Source: Shouchella shacheensis (GTDB lineage Bacteria; Bacillota; Bacilli; Bacillales; Bacillaceae_D). From it: 64,000 nucleotides of DNA. The notes under the pieces are model-generated. The model was not told the DNA's origin. It ran no database searches and was given only the letters and a program-made list of their open reading frames with translations. Below are positions 58,875 to 64,000 of the stretch, piece after piece; position 1 is the stretch's first letter, and each line of letters starts with the position of its first letter. The position numbers were made by a program, and so were the translations under genes. The stretch lies in NCBI RefSeq assembly GCF_001484965.1, contig NZ_KQ947394.1, positions 1 through 64,000 of the forward strand. Direction: 5' to 3'.

Positions 58875-58910
58875 GAAGAGAAAGCGTCTGATTATCAGAC
58901 GCTTTACCGT
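58875..58910 (-). terminator. Terminator of the sugar/peptide-type ABC operon
   Basis: AAAGCGTCTGATaATCAGACGCTTT is a near-perfect palindrome, followed on the minus strand by a T-rich tract. Confidence 0.8.
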
Positions 58911-58913
58911 ATT

Positions 58914-59966
58914 TTACAGTTGAACCGGATACTTTTGCAGTGACGCAGTATAGACACCTTCAAGTATTTTCATGAGCTCCACGCCATCCTCGACCGGTGC
59001 AGGAGAAGGTCCACCTGTGATGCAAGCATCGACAAATGCGTTAATTTGATTCTGAAAGGCATTCGTGAAATCAAAGGAGCGGTGATTAATTTGAGGCTCC
59101 ACATTTAAAATTGTATTGTTTTCTTCTGTGACCATAAGAAGTTCAGGCTCAAGTTCTGCGCCGCCTTTGGTTCCGAATAACTTAACAGCTAGCTCATCGT
59201 TCTTAGCGTGTAAGGAGTAGGAAACATCCACCATAAGTGATGCACCGTTTTCAAAGGTGATGAGCGCATTGGCGAGATCTTCGACCGTGTTCTTGCTCTG
59301 GTCGTAATCTGCTGCTTTGTAAAAGGACAGATGTTCGATATTTCCGCGATTGCCAAGGTAATCATACACATGGCCGGTTATCACTTTGACCTTTGGTCTG
59401 CCCATCAGATACCAACAGATATCAATGACATGAACCCCTAAGTCAATAAGCGGGCCTCCTCCAGAACGTTCCTTATCTGCGAACCAGCCACCTGGGTTGC
59501 CAATCCTTCGAAGGCATGAAGCTTTGGCGTAATAAAGATCCCCGAGCCTTCCTTGATCAACAAAGGACTTAAGCACTTCTGTATTTGTGCCAAAACGCCT
59601 CACATATCCAACTTGTAAAATTGCTTCACTTTTCTCTGCTGCTCGCTGAATCCGTTCCGCTTCTTCTACGGTCATGGCGATTGGCTTTTCGACAAGCACA
59701 TGCTTTCCAGCTTCCAATGCAGCAATGGAGAGGTGCGCATGTGTTTGGTTCCATGTGCAAATGCTAACAGCGTCGACATTTGGATCAGCAAAGACGTCCT
59801 TTGTACTCGTATAGACATTCAAAGCGTTATACGTTGTCGCTTTCTCTTTTGCTCGTGCTTCATTTACATCGCATACACCATATAGCTGAACGTTTCTATT
59901 GTTCACATACGATTTAAGGTGCATCTCTGAAATTGTCCCGACACCAATGACTACTACATTCAACAT
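58914..59966 (-). CDS. Gfo/Idh/MocA family oxidoreductase
   Basis: This 350-residue protein has an N-terminal NAD-binding Rossmann fold (VVVIGVGTISEMHLKSYVN), the catalytic region with HVLVEKPIAMTVEEAERI and the C-terminal beta-sheet domain (GGPLIDLGVHVIDICWYLMG). Members oxidise or reduce sugars, inositols, sugar acids or their phosphates. It is downstream of a TIM-barrel isomerase and an Opp-type importer, suggesting processing of an imported sugar-like compound. Confidence 0.9.
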   Translation of the reverse strand: MLNVVVIGVGTISEMHLKSYVNNRNVQLYGVCDVNEARAKEKATTYNALNVYTSTKDVFADPNVDAVSICTWNQTHAHLSIAALEAGKHVLVEKPIAMTVEEAERIQRAAEKSEAILQVGYVRRFGTNTEVLKSFVDQGRLGDLYYAKASCLRRIGNPGGWFADKERSGGGPLIDLGVHVIDICWYLMGRPKVKVITGHVYDYLGNRGNIEHLSFYKAADYDQSKNTVEDLANALITFENGASLMVDVSYSLHAKNDELAVKLFGTKGGAELEPELLMVTEENNTILNVEPQINHRSFDFTNAFQNQINAFVDACITGGPSPAPVEDGVELMKILEGVYTASLQKYPVQL

Positions 59967-60881
59967 CTACCGCGCCACTCCCTCGGCAACGGATTTCCAA
60001 CCATCGACACTCACTTCCTCCCAAAGGCGCTTCACATTATCCATGCCAATCCGAGAGCCTTCCAGGCAGTCTTCCATCCCTTCAAATTCAACGACAAGAT
60101 AGCCATCATAGCCTCCCACTTTAAGCAAGCGAATGATTTCGCGGATCGGAAGCTCTCCGTGGCCGACAATGGCCCCGCGCAAATAGTTCTCATTCACCGT
60201 ACGGAACCACTTTCCTTCTCCTGGGTTCTCGTAGTAAGGACGAACGTAGAAATCTTTGAAATGAACTGTAGCCGCGTGGGGTAGGTTTTTACGAACGCCT
60301 ACAAGCGGGTCTTCATCTGCACAAAGGAAGTTCCCAATATCAAGCGTTGTTTTGAAATTGTCGCGATTGACAGAACGGAGGACCCGCTGCACGCGATCGC
60401 TCGACTGAACGTTAAACCCATGGTTTTCAATCGTTGTCGTCATCCCATACTGCTTCGCATAATCAGCAATGAGCTGGCTTCCCTTAACGATTTCATCAAA
60501 ATGGTCGTCAAAATGGTGGATCGTCATTTCTTCAGCGGGCACCGTAAAAGTGACCACGTCATGGCGTAAGATTTTAATCCCCATATGGTTGACAACATCC
60601 ACATGAGCCTGGATACGCTCGACTTCCTCTTTGAATTCTTCCTCTGTTGGTTGAATGAAATTGGCTGGCATACAGTAGGCCGAGAGTTCAATGCCCACCT
60701 CCTCAGCTTTTTCTTTAATCGCTGTCGCTAAATCGTAATTGTCTACGACAGTATAGCCATACGGAACCAACTCCATGTGGGTGCCACCGTTGTCTGCGAC
60801 CCACTGCACCGCGTCAATGATCGTCATTCGTCCGTCTTTCAATGCGCCTAACACACTGTATGAACTAAGTCCTACTTTCAT
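59967..60881 (-). CDS. TIM-barrel sugar phosphate isomerase/epimerase
   Basis: The 304-residue protein matches the AP_endonuc_2/xylose isomerase-like family (LSSYSVLGALKDGRMTIIDAV, VNHMGIKILRHDVVTF, TIENHGFNVQSSDRVQ, TLDIGNFLCADEDPLVGVRKN, YDGYLVVEFEGMEDCLEGS). Likely metal ligands include Glu/Asp in ENHGF, DIGNF and EFEG. It probably isomerises or epimerises a sugar or cyclitol made by the Gfo/Idh partner. ATG 60881 follows AAAAGGTG within the end of the ATPase gene. Confidence 0.88.
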   Translation of the reverse strand: MKVGLSSYSVLGALKDGRMTIIDAVQWVADNGGTHMELVPYGYTVVDNYDLATAIKEKAEEVGIELSAYCMPANFIQPTEEEFKEEVERIQAHVDVVNHMGIKILRHDVVTFTVPAEEMTIHHFDDHFDEIVKGSQLIADYAKQYGMTTTIENHGFNVQSSDRVQRVLRSVNRDNFKTTLDIGNFLCADEDPLVGVRKNLPHAATVHFKDFYVRPYYENPGEGKWFRTVNENYLRGAIVGHGELPIREIIRLLKVGGYDGYLVVEFEGMEDCLEGSRIGMDNVKRLWEEVSVDGWKSVAEGVAR

Positions 60882-60886
60882 CTTTC

Positions 60887-61882
60887 TCACACCTTTTCTT
60901 TTTTTGGTTTGATTTCATCGTACAAATGGCAAGAGACTAGCTGTTCCATTCCCTCTCGATGGACAAGAGCAGGTACATCGGTGCTGCACCTCTTCATAGC
61001 TACTGGACAACGTGTGTGAAAACGACATCCTGTGGGCGGATCAACAGGACTCGGCAACCCTCCTTTCAATAGAATCCTCTCTCTTTTCACACGAGGATTG
61101 ATGACAGGCACAGCTGAAAGAAGGGCCTTTGTGTACGGGTGCTGTGGATGTGCAAACAGATCCCGCTTATTGCCAGACTCGACCAGGCTGCCTAAATACA
61201 TGACACCCACTTTATCGCTAATGTGCTCCACCACACTTAAGTCATGGGAAATAAATAAGTAAGCGAGGTTAAATTCCTTTTGCAAATCCTTAAAGAGATT
61301 GAGAATCTGGGATTGAATCGAGACATCAAGAGCCGAAACCGGTTCATCTGCAATGATCAAGTCTGGACGAACCATCAGCGCTCGAGCAATTCCTATCCTT
61401 TGCCTTTGGCCGCCGCTGAACTCATGCGCATATTTATAGGCCGACTTTTGATTAAGGCCGACAATCTCGAGCATTTCTAAAACTTTCTTCTCCCGTTCTT
61501 TTTTAGATAGATTCATATGAATCAGCAAAGGTTCAGAGATCAAGTCGATGACTTTCATTCGCGGATTTAGTGATGCATATGGATCTTGGAACACCATTTG
61601 AATTCGTCTATAGTAGGGCTTCATTTCCCGCTTTGTCTTCGTCGAAAGATCCTCCCCATCAAACCAGATTGATCCACTCTCTGGTTTCAGCAGGCGGCTG
61701 AGCAACCGGCCTGTCGTTGATTTCCCGCACCCACTTTCCCCAACCAGACTATAGGTTTCGCCTCGTTTAATCGTCAGGGAGACGTCTTTCACCGCTTGCA
61801 GCTCTCGTTTTTGCTTAAACGGTCCTGTCTTTAGTTGAAAAACTTTGCTTACATTCTCTACATGTAAAATCGATTCTCCCAT
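60887..61882 (-). CDS. ABC transporter ATP-binding protein, OppF/DppF type
   Basis: The 331-residue ATPase has Walker A GESGCGKSTTGRL, signature LSGGQRQRIGIARAL (as FSGGQRQRIGIARAL), Walker B PDLIIADEPVSALDVS and the oligopeptide-type C-terminus with CRFHTRCPVAMKRCS. It energises the Opp/Dpp-like importer. Its ATG overlaps the corrected stop of OppD by one base (TAATG). Confidence 0.92.
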   Translation of the reverse strand: MGESILHVENVSKVFQLKTGPFKQKRELQAVKDVSLTIKRGETYSLVGESGCGKSTTGRLLSRLLKPESGSIWFDGEDLSTKTKREMKPYYRRIQMVFQDPYASLNPRMKVIDLISEPLLIHMNLSKKEREKKVLEMLEIVGLNQKSAYKYAHEFSGGQRQRIGIARALMVRPDLIIADEPVSALDVSIQSQILNLFKDLQKEFNLAYLFISHDLSVVEHISDKVGVMYLGSLVESGNKRDLFAHPQHPYTKALLSAVPVINPRVKRERILLKGGLPSPVDPPTGCRFHTRCPVAMKRCSTDVPALVHREGMEQLVSCHLYDEIKPKKEKV

Positions 61883-62855
61883 TACAGCTCCTCCTCATAA
61901 AGCCAGCAGCTACAACGGCGGCTTGTTTCCAGTTCTCGTAGAGGCGGTTCTTCCGCTGTGCAAATGTCCATGGCCCTCTCACACCGGGGGGCAAACTTGC
62001 AGCCTTGGGGCATTTGCGTAGGGTGAGGCACATTGCCTGGATGGACCATAGTTTCTCCAGCCGCTGCCCGATCTTTGGCACGGAATCTATTAGCCCTTTT
62101 GTGTACGGGTGTTTCGGTGACTCAAAAAGCTCCATCACTGAAGCTTCCTCGACGATGCGGCCCGCGTACATGACAATGACTCTGTCACACATTTCCGATA
62201 CGACGCCAAGATCATGAGTAATCAGTAGAATTGACATGCCTACTTCATTCTGAACCTCTTTCATTAATTCGAGAATCTGCGCTTGAATCGTGACATCGAG
62301 GGCCGTTGTGGGTTCGTCTGCGATCAACAGTTCCGGATTGCATGAAAGGGCAATCGCTATCATGATTCGCTGCCGCATCCCTCCCGACAGCTGATGCGGA
62401 TATTCCGTTAATACTTCTTCAGCTCTGGAAATGCCAACTTTATGTAGCATATTGGCCGCATGCTCTCTCGCCTGCTCTTTGCTATATGGCAAATGAAGGC
62501 GAATCATTTCTGTTACCTGTTCGCCAATTTTCATGACGGGATTGAGAGAGGTCATTGGTTCCTGAAAAATCATCGATATTTGCTTCCCGCGAACGTTTCG
62601 CATCTTCGCCTCGTTATACGACGAGATCCGGTCTCCTTTAAACACCACATCTCCGGCCGTTACTTTGCCTGTCGTTCCTTTAAATAATTGCATAATCGAA
62701 AGCGAAGTCACACTCTTTCCACTCCCAGACTCGCCAACGAGGCCAAGCACCTCGCCCTTTTCAACATGGAACGTAATATCATTTAAGATTTTCAGCGGCT
62801 TTTCATCTTGTACAAACTGTGTTTCCATCCCGTTAACTTCTAAGAACTTCTCCAA
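61882..62855 (-). pseudogene. ABC transporter ATP-binding protein, OppD/DppD type, frameshifted near C-terminus
   Basis: Walker A GESGSGKSVTSLS, signature [15 protein letters not shown] and Walker [17 protein letters not shown] are intact. Near 62035 the frame changes: a G appears to be missing in CCAGGCAATG. Adding one base restores NVPHPTQMPQGCKFAPRCERAMDIC and a stop at 61882-61884 overlapping the OppF ATG (TAATG), the normal coupled junction. Without it, an unrelated 60-residue tail is read through the OppF start. A sequencing or assembly error is a likely explanation. Confidence 0.88.
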
Positions 62856-62869
62856 TTCACACCCCTCCT

Positions 62870-63769
62870 TTAATTCGTTGTCTTCGGATCAAGGACGTCT
62901 CGGAGTCCGTCGCCAATTAAATTGAACGCAAGGACCGTTAAAAAAAGAACAAGCCCTGGAAAGAGAACGACATGGGAAGCGGATCCAAGATAGTCACGGC
63001 CCATGCTCAACATCGCTCCCCAGTCAGGCGTCTCGGGACTCGCACCCAAACCAAGAAAGCTTAACGTCGCGGCAGCAAGAATGGCATTGCCCACTCGCAT
63101 GGAACAGAAGACGAGAAGACTGCCAATGCTACTTGGGAACACGTGTTTGAAAATAATTCGTGAATTGGAAGCCCCCATTGACTGAGCCGCTTCCACATAT
63201 TCCGCCTCTTTTCCCTCTAGAGTCGCCCCTCGAACAAGCCTCGCAAAATTCGGGACCGAAAAAACCGATAGCGCAATCACGATGTTGGTCAAGCCCGGCC
63301 CGAGAATCGCAACAATGGCAATCGCAAGCAGCAAGTCAGGGAAAGCAAACATAATATCACTCGTTCTCATGATTAAGCGATCGAGCCACCCGCCAAAATA
63401 TCCACTCAGAAGCCCGAGGATCGTCCCAACGACTCCCCCAGCAAACACTGATATGAAACCGACACTGAGCGATATGCGCGACCCTTCAATTAAGCGGCTA
63501 AATATATCTCTCCCGTACTCATCCGTCCCAGCTAGATGGTCAGCGGAAGGACCTGCAAGAATGTTGGCATAGTCCGGTTCATACGGGTCATAAGGAGCCA
63601 GGTACGGAGCAAAGATAGCCACAAGAATCAGAGCGATAATGAAGATCCCGGCAAAAAAAGCGAAGGTTTGCTTGCGCCACTTGCGAAAAAAATGGCGAAA
63701 CGGAGAATACATCGCTTCTTCCACTTGCACCGGACCAGTTGGGTTTTGTTCGGTTTGTGGCATGGCCAT
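62870..63769 (-). CDS. ABC transporter permease, OppC/DppC type
   Basis: The 299-residue permease has an N-terminal cytoplasmic stretch, five or six TM helices, and the inner-membrane transport motif EYVEAAQSMGASNSRIIFKHVFPSS. It starts at ATG 63769, eight bases after AGGAGG; a slightly earlier ATG overlaps that site. It pairs with the OppB-like protein at the window edge. Confidence 0.9.
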   Translation of the reverse strand: MAMPQTEQNPTGPVQVEEAMYSPFRHFFRKWRKQTFAFFAGIFIIALILVAIFAPYLAPYDPYEPDYANILAGPSADHLAGTDEYGRDIFSRLIEGSRISLSVGFISVFAGGVVGTILGLLSGYFGGWLDRLIMRTSDIMFAFPDLLLAIAIVAILGPGLTNIVIALSVFSVPNFARLVRGATLEGKEAEYVEAAQSMGASNSRIIFKHVFPSSIGSLLVFCSMRVGNAILAAATLSFLGLGASPETPDWGAMLSMGRDYLGSASHVVLFPGLVLFLTVLAFNLIGDGLRDVLDPKTTN

Positions 63770-63781
63770 CCCCATTTCCTC

Positions 63782-64000
63782 CTAACTTTCGTACTTGATT
63801 TTTGGATTGAGCATGCTGTATAGAATATCAACCACTAAGTTCACGAAAATAAAGTAAAACGAAAACAACAGCAGCAGCGCCTGAATCGTTGGGTAATCCC
63901 TGAACGAAATTGAGTCAATCAGGAGACGCCCCATCCCAGGGAAATTAAAGACGGTCTCGACTACAACCGACCCACCAAGAAGAAATCCAAACTGCAATCC
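63782..64000 (-). CDS. ABC transporter permease, OppB/DppB type (partial)
   Basis: Only the C-terminal part is inside the window, with [62 protein letters not shown], which matches the end of OppB permeases. The gene continues beyond position 64000, where the binding protein gene probably lies too. Confidence 0.85.
   Translation of the reverse strand, partial: GLQFGFLLGGSVVVETVFNFPGMGRLLIDSISFRDYPTIQALLLLFSFYFIFVNLVVDILYSMLNPKIKYES

Noticed and set aside
1-64000. tRNA, rRNA, CRISPR array or complete insertion sequence
   Set aside because: Nothing with the required structure was recognised; the tandem repeats seen are not interspersed with unique spacers.

Overview
This looks like a chromosomal segment of a Gram-positive Bacillaceae bacterium, perhaps a salt- or alkali-tolerant Bacillus relative (inference). 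The reasons are AGGAGG-type ribosome binding sites before nearly every gene, sigma-A promoters with 17-bp spacers, cre-like CcpA boxes, an M-box magnesium riboswitch, and typical Bacillus families (mgtE, gntP, namA, mhqR-like, YvrJ, YkfC-like). No rRNA, tRNA or CRISPR array was found.

Layout. 0-9.7 kb: repeat array, old yellow enzyme, Bcr/CflA exporter, methionine aminopeptidase, two transaminases and small metabolic genes. 9.7-12.1 kb: a decayed accessory patch with an IS200/IS605 relic, a frameshifted Rpn-type nuclease and a remnant of a phage DnaD-like replication gene whose iteron-like repeats still show. 12.4-17.7 kb: hypothetical membrane proteins, M-box plus mgtE, GlsB-like, DinB-like and NUDIX proteins. 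17.8-21.4 kb: galactonate locus (gntP, iclR, dgoD) with a cre box inside the gntP promoter. 21.4-28.9 kb: lipoproteins, an unusual NRAMP transporter, Cu/Zn SOD, and an MhqR-like quinone-response group. 28.9-40 kb: Nnr, HAD dehalogenase, NlpC/P60 peptidase, photolyase, MOSC protein, a divergent ornithine-cyclodeaminase/threonine-dehydratase pair with a BASS transporter, and an antitoxin beside a deleted GNAT toxin. 40-46 kb: sucrose/fructoside locus (scrB, ABC importer, LacI regulator). 46-51 kb: namA, YvrJ/amidase pair, SCP2 and ZIP-like proteins. 51-57.4 kb: sorbitol PTS locus with two regulators and a fructose-6-phosphate aldolase-like enzyme. 57.6-64 kb: ROK regulator, Gfo/Idh dehydrogenase, TIM-barrel isomerase and an Opp/Dpp-type ABC importer that runs off the window.

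The most interesting signal is a dispersed family of about 120-nt elements. Most sit between the stop codon of a plus-strand gene and its Rho-independent terminator, always in the transcript orientation. Each can fold into one long hairpin, and the same arm positions show compensatory changes between copies, so the element behaves like a structured 3'-UTR RNA rather than protein-coding sequence.

Three genes (Rpn-like nuclease, sugar permease 1, OppD-like ATPase) are each broken by one missing base at a short homopolymer while the rest of the reading frame is intact. This pattern could be real decay or sequencing error, and the three should be checked together.
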